From: Micractinium sp. NFX-FRZ
Lineage: Eukaryota; Chlorophyta; Trebouxiophyceae; Chlorellales; Chlorellaceae
Assembly (NCBI GenBank): GCA_029339195.1
Contig: JAPTJF010000113.1
Span: 81,390 to 145,389 of the forward strand
DNA: 64,000 nt
Direction of reading: 5' to 3'
The notes under the pieces: generated by a model
Databases searched by the model: none
The model's input: the letters and a program-made list of their open reading frames with translations, nothing else
Told to the model about the DNA's origin: nothing
Program-made: the position numbers and the translations under genes
Shown: piece by piece, positions 43,068-54,687 of the stretch
How positions within the stretch are numbered: the first letter of the stretch is position 1
Layout: each line of letters begins with the position of its first letter

Positions 43068-45362
43068 TCAGTAGGGTCGGTAACCCGCCCCCGCTGCTGC
43101 TGCATATGCCCCCGCTCCTGCCGCATAACCCCCCGCCGTGCCCGCGTACCCCCCTGCCGCCGTGTAGCCGGCCGCCGCCGCAGCCGGGCTGGCTGCATAT
43201 CCTGCCGCCACCCCCGCAGCAGGGCTGGCTGCGTAGCCGCCCGCCGCCGCGGCGGTGGGCGTGGCCAGCGCCCGCAGCGCGGGGGGCGCGCCACCTGGGC
43301 GCTCCAAGATGGGGTGCTCCCGCAGCACGTGGCTGAGGGTCTCCACCGCCGCCATCAGAGAATACTTCTCGCCAGACAGCTGCAGCACAGGGGGTCAGTC
43401 AGAGGGTGATGGTGATGGTTCAGTGCTAGCGCAACAACTGGCCGCCAACAGCGAGTGCCTCTTCCCCGCCGGCTGGCAGCCAGGGGCAGCACAGGCGACG
43501 TGACGTAGGCCTCCTGCATACTGCCCCACGCCACGCTGCGTGCGTGCGTCTTGCCCCACAGGCAGGCATAAACTCCACCGTGGCATTCTTGCCCACAAGG
43601 CCCACCCAGGCAGCCCCTCACTTGCTGCCTACCTCCCATGCAGGCCGGCCCCGCACAAGGGAAGAGAGGGGGCCACCCCACTTTGCTCCCAAACCTCCCG
43701 AGTCCCAAAGGCCTCCTCCTACCATGTTGCCCTCTCAACTCCCCGCCCAGCCTCACCATCGCGTCGTCGCCCTTCCTTGCCTGCCAGGCTGGCTGCCTCT
43801 TCCTCCACCGCCCTTCACCCCCACCGCCCTTACACCCTGCACCCCCATCTCCCTCAACCCCCTGCCTCACCTCCACCATCACGTCGTTGTCCAGCGCGCA
43901 CGCCGGCAGCTCCTGCTGGTGCCTAAAGGTGATGCTGGTGCCCGGGTTCTCGGCCACAATGGAGGCCATGCTGCAGTCAAATGAGTGTTGCAAAATTGGG
44001 AACAGAGGAATCAAGCAGAGCCGGGTCGGAGGGTGCGGGCAGCAACAGCAGCAGGCAGCAGGCGATGAGGGACTGGGTGGGCAGCTCACATTCGCGTGGG
44101 CAGCTCATGTTCGTGCCGGACATTGCTGTGCATTCACTAGGAGAGTAACTAGAAAGATAGAGTCCACACACAGGCCACGCAGCAACAGACCGCGCGTTGT
44201 GCACCCCACGCCCCGCTCACTTGTCCACCACCCCCTGCTCCTGCGTGCGGTTGATGAGCAGCCGCAGGGTCGTGGGCTGACCCATGGGCGCGCTCTCCTG
44301 GAACACAATTCTGCGCACACACTCAATCAGGGCCTCCTGCAGGGCGGGAAGAAACAGGGCAGCACTCACGTAGAACTGACAATCAGAACTGGGGGCGCTC
44401 CTTGGAATCACAAGCCTTGAGCACACGCTCAATCAGGGCCACCTGTCGAGCGCGGACGACACCAAGGTGACACCTTGGCACACACGGGGAGAATGCAAAC
44501 AAAAGCATGCGGCACCGGGAAGCCTCGCTGAGCGCTGCACCCCACCCTCCTTCGCAGGGCTGTGCTGGGCCGTGCACAGCCCAACAGCAAAAATGCCGGT
44601 AGGGATTGCGCACATAGGCCCCACACACAACCACAAGCCTGCTGCCCCGCACCTGCGCGGCGTTGCGGGCGGCCCGCCCGGGGGAAGGCAGCTCGCGTGT
44701 GTTCCCCCACACCACCACCACCTGCTCCCGTGCATTCGGTGGCTCCTGCAGCCGCTTCACCCGCCCGCCTGCATATAATGGCGGTAAGAAAAGGTGGCAG
44801 CGAGAGGAATGACTTTTGAGTGGGACCACGGCTGAGTTGGCGGGTGGAAAGCGCAGTTGGGGAGGGCTGCCGGCAGCTGCAGCAGACGCTGGCAGGCGGG
44901 ACATCTGCCGTTGCCCCACAACGTGGGCCACATCCGCCCAGCAGCGTGGTGTCGCACAGGACAGCACAGCGTGCCTCTGGCATCCTCTGGCCTCCGCTCC
45001 TGCCGCCCCGGCGCCCAAACCCGACCGTCCACCGCCCGGCAGTCACCTCCACTGCACCCGATGCTCCCTGAAGCTCCACGGCTGCACCCACCTGTGGCCT
45101 GCTCAATCTGCCGCACTGTGTTGCCACCGCGCCCAATGATGAGCGCTGTGTCAACGATATCAAGCACCACCCGGTAAATGCTCTCACGCGGCACAGCCTG
45201 TAGCGCCCCCCCTGCTGCTGCTGCCAGCTGGGGCGGTGCCGCTGCTGCTGAGGGGTCCATGTGCTGCCGCTTGGCAGCGTCGTATGCCTGCTGCGCAGCT
45301 GCTGCTGCTGCGTAGCCGCTGCTGGCGTCAGCGTAGGTCCGCTTTGTGCCTGCTCCTGCTGC

Positions 45363-45403
<41 letters not shown>

Positions 45404-45593
45404 ATGGTGGTGGTGGCTGCATGTGCATGTACATGGCTTGAGCTGGGGCTGGGGCTGGTGCAGGCATGCCCGCTGGCTGCCGCAGCGTTGGAGGTGGCTG
45501 CGTTGGCGGCGGTGGCTGGTGGTACGCGGCGGTGGCGGCGGGCGGTGGGGCAGCTGCGCTTGGTTGCGCGTAGTACACAACGGGGTGCGCCAT
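43068..45593 (-). CDS. KH-domain RNA-binding protein
   Basis: Five exons (minus order): 45092-45593, 44653-44768, 44221-44336, 43871-43970, 43068-43379; 1146 nt, 381 residues. The first ~125 residues are Pro/Ala/Gln-rich with a long Ala run. A KH domain follows: YRVVLDIVDTALIIGRGGNT holds the GRGG loop (GXXG), continuing to VRQIEQATGG and VKRLQEP. A second KH-like module begins at TLRLLINRTQEQGVVDN but lacks a GXXG loop, so it may be structural. The C-terminus is a run of GGYAA/GYAASP repeats, a low-complexity tail common in RNA-granule proteins. The family resembles plant PCBP/FLK-type regulators, but the target RNA is unknown. The ATG at 45593 is the first in frame. Confidence 0.8.
44421..44452 (-). 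repeat. Decoy exon start (echo of exon 3) in KH gene intron 2
   Basis: A ~32-bp copy of the exon 3 beginning and acceptor (real copy at 44315-44346). Read as an exon it encodes VALIERVLK against EALIECVRR in the real exon, then meets an in-frame TGA before the next GT donor. Confidence 0.65.
45352..45400 (-). repeat. GCT/GCC trinucleotide tract encoding poly-Ala (KH protein)
   Basis: Thirteen or so alanine codons, mostly GCA read from plus-strand TGC repeats, near residues 65-80 of the KH protein. Confidence 0.75.
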
Positions 45594-46139
45594 CGCTGTT
45601 GCACCAGCTCCTGCTTGGTGCACGGTTCTGCAAGCAGCGGCAGCGGTTCTGCAAGCACGTCAACGCGACTGCACCTGGGATGGTGTGTCGGAGCGGGAGC
45701 AAGCGACAGCCAGGGTCTAACAGTTTCCAGCATGACGGCACACCACCGGGCAGGCAGCACCCCCGCTCATCGCGCCGAACGGAGCACCAGAAGCCCACCT
45801 TTGAGTCGGCCCTGCTCTCTGCTCCTGCAATCAACTCAACACTGCTGCGCAGCGCCGATTGCCCGATCATTGACGTATTTCTCCGCGGGCATTTCACGCT
45901 CACTCAGCATTTCGCACTTCTTGACAGCCTGGCATGGCGCGCGCGTTGCTCTTTTTTTGGCACCAGATTTCGACTGCGGCTGTTTCTGGCGCTCTGGTGA
46001 ATTGGGGCAGTCATCCTGAGCATTCTGAACATCTCGCTTGCGGGGTGAACCGTCCAAGGTGTCTTGCCTCTATCCTCCGCACGCGCCTGTGGACGTGCCC
46101 TGGCCTCCGGCGCCACCAATTGGCCTTTGTTAGGCCCCC
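45594..46139. promoter_or_regulatory. Divergent promoter region, KH protein / mannanase
   Basis: 546 bp between opposite starts. Locally less GC-rich around 45830-45980, with a short T run near 45951. No gene is supported here. Confidence 0.4.
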
Positions 46140-49100
46140 ATGAGGTTGTTCCTGCGCCGCAAGGACGCCTCCCCAAGCAGCGCCGAGGCCTCCAGCAGCA
46201 CCTCCTCCCCTGGCGGCTCCCCCAGCCCGCTGCAGCAGCACCACCACAAGGCCAAGTCCATGCCCGTGCTGGGGGCCGCCGACTTTCTGGAGCGCGAGGG
46301 CGTGAGCACCCCCGCCGGGGGGCGCGGCGGGCGGCGCGCCGTGCTCAAGTGGGCGGCGCTGCTGATGCTGGCGCTGTTCGTTTACATGCGCTACACCCCG
46401 GAGCGTCACGGCTACGTGCATACGGAGTTTGTGAAGGTGGAGGGCACGCAGGTGAGTGCCAAATGAAGCGCAGTGCACCGGGCAGCACATGGAGGGGGAG
46501 GGAGGCGGGGGGGAAAGAAGGCAGTTGCTGCCGGCGGCCGCCACGCCCGCTGCACACAGCACTTGACCTCTTGACTGGCTTGCCCGACCTGCCTTGCCTG
46601 CCTGCCGCCTGCTGCTTCCCTGCAGTTCGTGCTGGACTGCCGGCCCTTCTTTGTAGCCGGCTTCAATGTTGAGAGCCTTCCTGAGCTGGGGATGGCAGGG
46701 CTGGCGGCTGGGAGCGCCGGCCGCATGGCAGCCGCCGGGTGAGGCAGGCAGGGGAGGGCGTACGGTCTGCGAGGCCAGGCATGGACAGTGTGATAACTGG
46801 CACTGCCCCATGCTGCATGGAGCCGCCAGCAGGCAAACACATGCCAGCAGAGCAGGCAGGCTGGGCATGCTGGCTTGATCGGCACGGTGGGCAGAATATG
46901 CATGCGGAATGGTGCGTTTCTTGGCCCACTGACCCTGCATGTCCGCCTGGCCTCTGCTCGCACCCCATGCTGCACCGCCCCTGCAGGGGCCGCCATGCCG
47001 TGCGCGCACTCTTTGAGCAGGCTGCGGCCGCCGGGCTGAATGCCGTCCGAACCTTTGCACACACCACCGACCCACAGCGCCCGCTGCAGGCAAGCGCCCG
47101 CAACGGGCCCGCCCGCCTGCCCGCCCACGCACGCTGCCCTGCTTGTCACTGACGGGCACTCCATGTGATGCACATGCCTGCCTGCCTGCCCCTGCGTCCC
47201 TCTCCCCCCTTGCGCCCGCTTCACGCCCACGCCTACCCTGGGCTGCTGTCCTTGAAGCTCAGGCTGGGGTGGGATCCCAGGCTGCCTTCCAGGGGCTGGG
47301 TGTTTGTTTAGTACAACTTAGTCATACGTTTCACCCAGGCCACCTACCACTGCCTGACCCCCTCATGCCTGACCCTTTATGCCTCTTTGCAGGTCCAGCC
47401 TGGCGTGTACAGCGAGGCAGCCTTTAGGGGCCTGGACGTGGTTGTGGCAGCGGCTGAGCGCGCGGGGCTGCGCGTGCTGCTGTCGCTGACAGACAACTGG
47501 AAGTATGCTGGCGGGGTGGACGAGGTGGGGAGGGGCGGCTGCTGGGCTACAATGGGTGATGTAATCATGGGGGAGTTCTCACAGGTTACTGCCCATGCTG
47601 CAGGCGGATGCCCCTGCCAAGGTGTGGTTGTCGTGAACTGACGCTCCTGGTCCTGCCGTGCGTGCTGCTCATGCCGTGCACGCTGCCCCAAGCGTGCCCA
47701 CCCCTGCCCGGCTGCCTCACCGCAGTATGTGGACTGGAGCAGCACCGCGCCGCCGCGCGACCCCCGCTTCCCGCCCCTGAACGACACAGACGGAGATGTG
47801 TCAACTGAGGTGCGCACTGTGTACGCCCTTGAATGAGGCACAAGGCAGAGGGTAGGGTTCCTTGGAGGCAGGGCTAGCGGCAAGGATGTGGGGACGTCAG
47901 CGGCAATGTGCTTTGCGTCCCCCGCCTCACTGGTACCGTCACTATCTGATGTCAAAACCTTTCACCCACAATTCTTTCAGAGCTTTACCCCTGAGCGGCT
48001 GGCCTACGAGAACGAGCGCAAGGCGTTCTTCTACAGAGATGAGGAGGCGCGCCGCATGTACAAGAACCACGTCCGAGCGGTGAGCACGCAGGGCAGCCTG
48101 CAGGGGTGTGGTCCGGTGCAGACTCACGCTGCGGCCTATGGCTGCTGTGCACTGCCACCCGTGTTCCAGCCTGCAAGTTCTTGCTTCACGCCAGGCGCGC
48201 CCTCCCTCCCTGCTTCCCTCCCACTTGTTGCCTCGTTTTGATTGACCTGGCAGGTGCTGGACAGGGTGAACCACATCAGCGGGCGGCGCTACTCTGAAGA
48301 TCCAACCATCCTGGCATTCAACCTGCTCAACGAGCTGCGCTGCTCAGCGTACGAGGTGAGGTGGGAGGACGAGAAAGGGGGCCAGGCGGGGTGCGGGCAG
48401 TGTGAAGGCTCCTGCCTTCTTGGCGGGCATCCTGGCGGGCACCCCCTTACACCATGCACAGACTTGAACGGCGGCCTCAGTCGCCGGCCTCAGTTGCTGC
48501 TTGGTCCAACCTGGCTGCCCTGCCCATCAGCTGTGCCGGCTACGGCCCACACTGCCACCCTTGCTTGCTGCCTTGCCCTCCAGACCCGCGAGTGCACAGA
48601 CTTGGTGACCAAGTGGGTGCTGGAGATGGCACAGGTTGGTGGGCGTTCCATGGCGCGTGTCTTCCCAATGGGGGGGAAGCACGACAGCTTAGACGGCACG
48701 GCTTGCTTGCCTGCCTGCCTGCCTGCCCCTGCCGCGAGCGCATAGCCGCTGCCTTCTGCTCTGGACAGGCGTACTCCTGCCAAAAGAAGCACCCAACTCC
48801 ATCCCTGGGACTGCTGAAGACCACCGCCTCCCTCCCTTGTGCCCGCAGCACTTCAAGAGCTTGGACCAGAGGCACCTGCTGACTGTGGGGTCCGAGGGTG
48901 AGCCGGCGTGGGGGCGGTGGCAGAGGGGCGCTTTGGTCGAGAGGTGGGGGAGCGGGAGCTGCCGAGGCCCAGTGCAGCTCGTGTCGGCAGGCATTGAAGA
49001 GAAGGAACAGCGGTGTGGCCACTGGCCGGCGGGCACATGCAAGCCCAGCAGCATGCTGGCTGCAGCTGCCAACTGGCGCCCCGCCCCCTGCCTGGCCTGT

Positions 49101-51776
49101 GCAACGTGCAGGCTTCTGGGGCGAGCGGGACGTTGTGCGGGAGAGTAACCCCGGAGCGCCAGGCAGCGGTGAGCTTGGGGTGGGGCGTCTCACATCTCAG
49201 CAGGCGGAGCGGATCTGCGCAGTGCATGCGCACCTGTGCCTGCCCGACTTCCTGCCAGGAGCCGGCCACCCTGCCCTTGCACCCCGTCCGGCCGCTTGTG
49301 TTGCAATGGCGCCGCCGGTTGATTTGATGCTCCACACTGTTCCAGACAGGTGGTCCCCGCCCCGCCCCAACCCCACACACAGTTCCGTTGCCAGTGCATG
49401 CAAGCCCAACCCTCTGCTTTCTTCTAAGGTGCACAACCTGCAGACGGGGTCGCCAAGGCTGGCCAGCACTGCACTGCAAACCACAGGCTGCCTGCCCTTT
49501 CCCCTCAACCGGTTATACCACGTCCCTCATCACACATGCATGCCTCTCCCCACCCCACAGACTGGCCTCCAAATGCATGCACCCTCCTCCACCACTTCTA
49601 CCACGCCCTCATCACACAGGCACGCCCCTCCCACCCCCACAGACTGGGCCTCCAAGTCGGGCCAGGACTTTATTGCCAACCACGGGCTGCCCCAAATCGA
49701 CTTTGCAAGCTTCCACCTGTGGAGCGACAACTGGAACAAGTGGGTGCAGCGGGAGGGAGAGGGAGGGAGAAGCACGGGGTGGGGAGGGCGGAAGGCAGGT
49801 TCAACCCGTGGGATGGCCGCCGGGGGTGGCAGCGGAACTTGCGCTGAGGGCGGCTGGTTGGCATGGGGTGGGCGGCACCAGGGACACCTGCGATAGCGGA
49901 GGGTGGGAGAGGCGGGCGGGGGCCACGGGGGAGGGATGGAGTGCAGGCGGGATGCAGGCACTTGATGAGGTGGCGCAAGGGGTTGGAGTGGTTCGCTGCG
50001 CCCTGCCCTAAAGAGCCTTTCTGGCTGCCCCACCCCCCGCACGACCTTCTCTTAACCACCCCCATGGCTTGATCCCTCGCTCCCCTGTGCTGCAGCCACA
50101 ATGAGACCTTCCACCGCCAGTGGGTGGACAAGCACATGGAGGACTGCCAGACAGTGCTCAAGAAGGTGAGGAGGGGTAGGGCAGTGCTCAACATTGTGGG
50201 AGGATGGTGGCAGGGCGAGAAGGGGAAGAGGGCAGGGTGCCAGTGCGGATGAGAATGCATCCAGGAAGACGGCAGACCGTGCTGGAGGTGGCGGGAGGTG
50301 GGGCTAGACAGGGTGCAAAGGTGACTGTGCAAGGCAGCAGGGTGGGGGGAATGCAACGTGCAGGAGGGTGCGAGGCGCACGCTGCAGGGAGGGGGAGTGG
50401 CAGGGGTCAACGTGCGCGTGGGGCAGAGAAGCAGGAGGGGGTGCCATGGGGCAGCTGCACATCCGAGCAGCATGCCTCGTTGACTCTGATTCATACTGCC
50501 CTGACGCACTGCCGCACCCCTCGTGCCTGCAGCCGTGCCTGCTGGAGGAGTTTGGAAAGAAGGTGGAGGGTAATAACAGGTGCATGGGTGCTGCCTAGGG
50601 CACAAGTCGAGTGCAGGGTTGCACCCCAGGGAACGCCGCCCAGAGCGAGGCCAGCAGTCGTGCGCCGGGGCTGGTGCCGGCGGCCGCGCTCGCAGCGTTC
50701 TTTGGCTGTACATCACAGCTTCTTAGGTCGCTGCGCCGTCACAGCCCTTTCTTGTTCCTTCCAGCCTCACAGCCCGCCCCTCAACCCCCTTCGCCTCCTG
50801 CCCCGGGGTGCTGCTGCCAGCAGGGCCAAGCCGCCGTCCCAGGCGCTCGTGGCACAGCTGCGCGACCCCCTGTTTGCCTCCGTCTACGGGACTGTGGAGC
50901 TGGGCATTGCCACGCGCCATGCAATGGCAGGCTCACTGTACTGGCGCTGGGGGCTGAACGTGCACAACCCCGGCCAGCCGGGGGTCTATGGTGGGTTGTG
51001 GAGGGGCAAGGGAGTTTTGCTCTGGGCACGCTGCACAGCTGCTGATGGCGGGGCAGCCAACCCGCCTGCCCGCCGCCCGCCCGCCCGCCTGCCTGCCTCC
51101 CGGACCAGGCACCAGTGCTTGCCTGCCCACCTGCCTGGTTGCTCAGTGGCACCAGCGCCTGCCCGCCTGCCCACCTGTCTGCCTGCCTGCTCCCTCCTGA
51201 CAGCGCTTGGCTTGACCAGACGCCCCCTCCTCGCACGCACCCCCTCCACCTGGCCCCTACTGCAGGCGTGCTGCCGGGCGACACCACCTTCCAGGTCATC
51301 GCACTGCATGCACAGCGCGTGAGGGACCACATGCTGGGGCAGCCGCCCCACAACACCTGCGCCCTCGACTGCTGGGTGCCGGCGGCCAGCCTGAGTGGGC
51401 TCGTGCGCAGGTGGGCGGGCGGCCCGGGCAGGGCGGGGCGGGCGACCCAGGCAGGCAAGGTGGGGCGTGCCTTGGGGAGGGCTTACTGCACCACCCGTGG
51501 ATTCAAAGTATGTGCACCCTTTGTTCCCCTGCACATGCCATGCTGCCTTCCCTTGGGGTGTAACGACACTCCCACACTCCCCGGGCCCGCCGCGCCTGCA
51601 GGTGCGAGCACCGCCCGTCGGTGTGCGCCGACCTGCGCGCCCGCAAGACGCTGCCGGCGGGAAGCAGCCTGGCCCAGCTGCAGACGCGCGGCCCGCGGGT
51701 GTTTGCCAGCCAGGAGGCGTGCTGTCTGCCCGGGCTGGGCGGCTTCCAACGCGGGTGCACCGTCACCCTGTTTTGA
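46140..51776 (+). CDS. GH5 endo-1,4-beta-mannanase, type II membrane-anchored
   Basis: Hydrolyses internal beta-1,4-mannosyl links in mannans. Sixteen exons: 46140-46451, 46626-46738, 46987-47089, 47393-47524, 47726-47809, 47981-48079, 48254-48355, 48584-48634, 48849-48897, 49112-49168, 49643-49739, 50096-50165, 50533-50579, 50773-50990, 51266-51410, 51602-51776; 1854 nt, 617 residues. The family order is followed: FFVAGFN, NAVRTFAH, LLSLTDNW, YEDP-like SEDPTILAFNLLNELRC (acid/base Glu308), DFASFHLW, LLEEFG (nucleophile Glu429) and YWRWGL. Instead of a cleavable signal peptide, a ~65-residue cytosolic tail precedes one hydrophobic segment (~67-84), so a Golgi or cell-surface type II topology is inferred. 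The C-terminal Cys-rich ~90 residues extend beyond the catalytic domain. Intron 3 uses a GC donor. Exon 14 has an in-phase alternative acceptor at 50821. Confidence 0.9.
49441..49571 (+). repeat. Two exon-edge echoes of mannanase exon 11 in intron 10
   Basis: The real exon start is at 49643. Copy one (~49441-49496) parallels the first ~60 bp of the exon. Copy two (~49513-49571) repeats ~45 bp of polypyrimidine intron end, the CAG acceptor and the first ~15 exon bases. Three partial copies thus stand in tandem, the last being the functional one. Confidence 0.65.
50264..50290 (+). repeat. Exon-edge echo of mannanase exon 12 in intron 12
   Basis: Diverged copy of the exon 12 end with a GGTGG donor-like sequence. 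A shorter match to the same exon end lies at ~50180-50196. Confidence 0.45.
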
Positions 51777-53068
51777 CCGGGTGCTGCCTCGAGCAGACGG
51801 TTGCAGGAGCAGATGCAACGCAGCGTGCGCCTCGCGTACACCAAGACGCGCTCACTGTCCAACTGACGCAAATTTTGTGCTCACCAGGCCATGCCAGGCA
51901 GCTGTGCTGGCCCCCCACCCGGCTGAGCCCCCCATCTCTTCAGCCTTGTGTGTCTGTTTGCGCACTTCTACTTACAAAGCCAGTGCATCATCTCATAAAC
52001 TAAACAACAGAGGGTGGGGCATGGGGTGGGAGAAAGGTGGGGAACGGGGTGGAGGTGAGGGGCTGAGGCAGCCGGCAGCGGCGCCAGGGCGTGAGTAGGT
52101 GGGAGGCGAAACAGCGGTGTGCATGCATTACGGGGGGTAGGGCGTGGGGGCACAGCCATGCGCTGTGTTCGTAGCCAACAGCAAAACGACAAGCAACGGA
52201 TGGCACGGGCAGAAGGGGGGCAGATGCGCAGAAAGGAGGAGGGTGTGGGTGTGTGGGTGGGTTGTTAATTGAGGAGCTTTGAGGGGGGGGGCGCCGCGGG
52301 CCATCCGGCAAATGTCAGGAGGTCGGAGCATGCGGCCTGAAGGGGGAAAACAGGGCCCAGGCACTCGGGCCATTGGAGGGACGACGGGTGGGACGAAAGC
52401 ACACAAAAAAACAGTTCGCAGATCCCAGCCATCAACTGAAGGCCGGCGCGCACGACATGGGAGGCGGGCCGCAGGCAGCGGCGCCGCGCAGCCAGGCGTA
52501 CGCACCAACAAGAGAGCGTGGGAGGGGGGGGGGGGGTAGTGTTGAGTGGGGGGGGGAAAGGGCAGCAGGAAAAAATGGGGCGGGCGCTGGCAGAGTAGGC
52601 GGGGGAGTCCCAGTCGCATCAGGAGGGTGAGATGAAATGAGGATGCGCGGGAACCGGGGTGTAATAAAAGAGCGGGGACTAAAAGATTGCCAGGTGTTGC
52701 AGCAGGGGCGGGGCGCAGCGAAGGCCGCGCTGCGGCTGGGTTGGGCCGCCAGCACCGCCCGCCCACGAAAGCCATACCGGGGTACTCGTCTCGTCACTTT
52801 TCTTTGGGGAGGCGGGGGAAGGGGAAGAAAGATACTTGGGATGGAAGCGGAGACAAGAGCGTTGTTGTTTTTCACAAAAAAAGTTCAGGAGCGGTTCGAG
52901 TGTGTGGAGGTTCGAGTACAGCCGAGGAGGGCAGCAGACGAGCGCCGCGCGCGGCCAGTTCTTGGGGCGTGCGCGCAGTTTGCAGGTGGGCGGCGGCGGC
53001 GCTGCTCTTTCGGGTGCAAGACAGCAAGCTCAATCAAGCTTTAGTAAATGCCTGGGCGCGGCAGCGCC
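51777..53068. other. Long convergent 3' region, mannanase / CONSTANS-like
   Basis: 1.3 kb with no supported exon. Candidate signals: TGTAA on plus at 52660-52664 and on minus at 51976-51972 (TTACA on plus). If both are used, the transcripts overlap by ~0.7 kb. Contains G homopolymers of 13 (52524-52536) and 9 (52548-52556). Confidence 0.4.
52524..52536. repeat. G13 homopolymer
   Basis: Thirteen consecutive G followed within 12 bp by nine more; a likely hypervariable or sequencing-error-prone site in non-coding DNA. Confidence 0.8.
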
Positions 53069-54687
53069 TCAGGCCACGTAAGTGGGCACTGGCACTACCG
53101 CGTCCTCCTCAGACACGGCGGGCGCCACGGCGGGGGCGGAGGCATAGACAGCCTCATACGCCCCCTTGGCTGGCATGTTGTACGCCGCCGCCTCCTCATA
53201 CGCCATGTCGTCGTGCTCCTGGTCGTCCACGGGCAGGCCCGCCTTCTCGGCGGCTGCCTGCTGCGCCTGGTACACGGCATACTCCTCAGGGGTCACAAAC
53301 CGGCCCTTGATGCGGGGGCGGATCTCGGCGTACGCGCGGCGGGACTGCGCACGGTGGGGAGAAAGGGAGGCGGGGTAGGGACCGGTCAGCAGGTGGGGGT
53401 GAAGCAGACAGAGGCAGGAGCGTGCCAGATTGCAGGCAGCAACATGGGAGAAGCAAAGTACATAACGCATACCGTGCCCAGCTGGGGGAATCACGCCCCA
53501 CGCAGGCAGCCGGCTGGGCAGCCGGCTGGGCAGCAGCCCCGACCTTAGCAGCAGGAGCCCAAGCTGCAACCAGGCAGGCGCGCACCTGGTAGCGGACGGC
53601 GCGGCCAAAGGCGCGCTTCTTGCGCTGGCGCTCGCGGTGGCGCTGCACGCGCGCCGCCTCCGCCTCCGCGTCCATGTGCTGCATCGCCGCAGGCTTGGGG
53701 GCTGCCGCTGCCGCCGCCACGCTGCCGCCCATAGGCACCAGCTGGCTGGGCTGCTGCTGCTGCATGTAGGGAGACAGGTAGCTGCTGGGCTGCTGCAGGA
53801 AGCTCTGCAGGGGGTGGGAGGGAGCGGGGGAGGGAGGCAACAGGGGGAGCGTCAGAAACCCTAGCTCAGCAAGTGGCGTCCGCCACCGAATGGTTCCGAA
53901 AGCACACAGCCAAGCGGCCGCATGGCGCGGGGCAGTGCGCCGCCGTGCGCCACCTGCTTCATCTGCACCCGCGCCGCAGCCCAGCGCTAAAGATGCCGCG
54001 GGAAGCTGGCACACACGCACACACGGGCATGAGAGGGAGGCTGCGCCGCACCTGCTGCGCGTGCAGGCCAGACGTGGCGGCGGGCATGTAGCGGTCGGCG
54101 GGGGCGGCAAAGCTGGCGGAGGCGCCAAACGAGGGCACCACGCAGTCGTCCAGCGGGTCGAAGCAGGCAAAGGAGCTGCTGCCAGGCAGCACCAGGTCGT
54201 CGCCGTCCAGGTCCAGCAGGTCGTTGGTGGTGAGGGAGCGGGAGAAGAAGGCGTCCTCGTACAGCGAAAGCGGCTCGGCGGCCACGGGGGGCAGCACCGC
54301 CGCGGGCATCACAGCCTCCTGCTGCTGCCCATACTGCTCATACTGCTGCTGGTAGGGGGCGAAAGCAGCTGCCGCCGGCGCCGCGGGCTGCGGCATCAGG
54401 GCAGACTCGGGCTCCGCAGGCTCTGCGGGTGCGACGGCGCTGCCGCTGAACAGCTGGGGCACCACCGCCACGTCGTTGCAGTCAGTTGAGACCGGGGAGC
54501 CATGGGCAGCGCTGGCGCACTCGCCAGCCGTGCAGGCCAGCGGGCGGCGCTCGTGGCGCGCCAGCAGCGGGTTGCCGGCGTGCACGCTGGCGTCGCAGCC
54601 GGTGCACAGGTGGGCGTCGTCGTTCACGCAGAACACGGCGGCCGCCTCCGTCTGGCACAGTGCGCAGGAAATGACCTTGCCGACCAT
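53069..54687 (-). CDS. CONSTANS-like transcription regulator (one B-box, one CCT)
   Basis: CONSTANS-type proteins bind DNA with NF-Y partners and transmit photoperiod and circadian signals; in green algae a homologue affects growth and starch metabolism. Three exons (minus order): 54052-54687, 53586-53804, 53069-53344; 1131 nt, 376 residues. A single B-box zinc finger has the full ligand set Cys8, Cys11, Cys20, Asp23, Cys28, Cys31, His36, His45. The middle is Gln/Ala/Pro-rich with an acidic stretch. The CCT domain (~264-303) reads RERQRKKRAFGRAVRYQ then SRRAYAEIRPRIKGRF, split by intron 2. A CAG acceptor one base before the ATG points to a 5' UTR intron, with a good GT donor at 55021. Divergent from CCT8. 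Confidence 0.93.

Noticed and set aside
52500..52560. Telomere- or origin-like G-rich element
   Set aside because: Simple G homopolymers without the plant-type telomere repeat; no supporting context.
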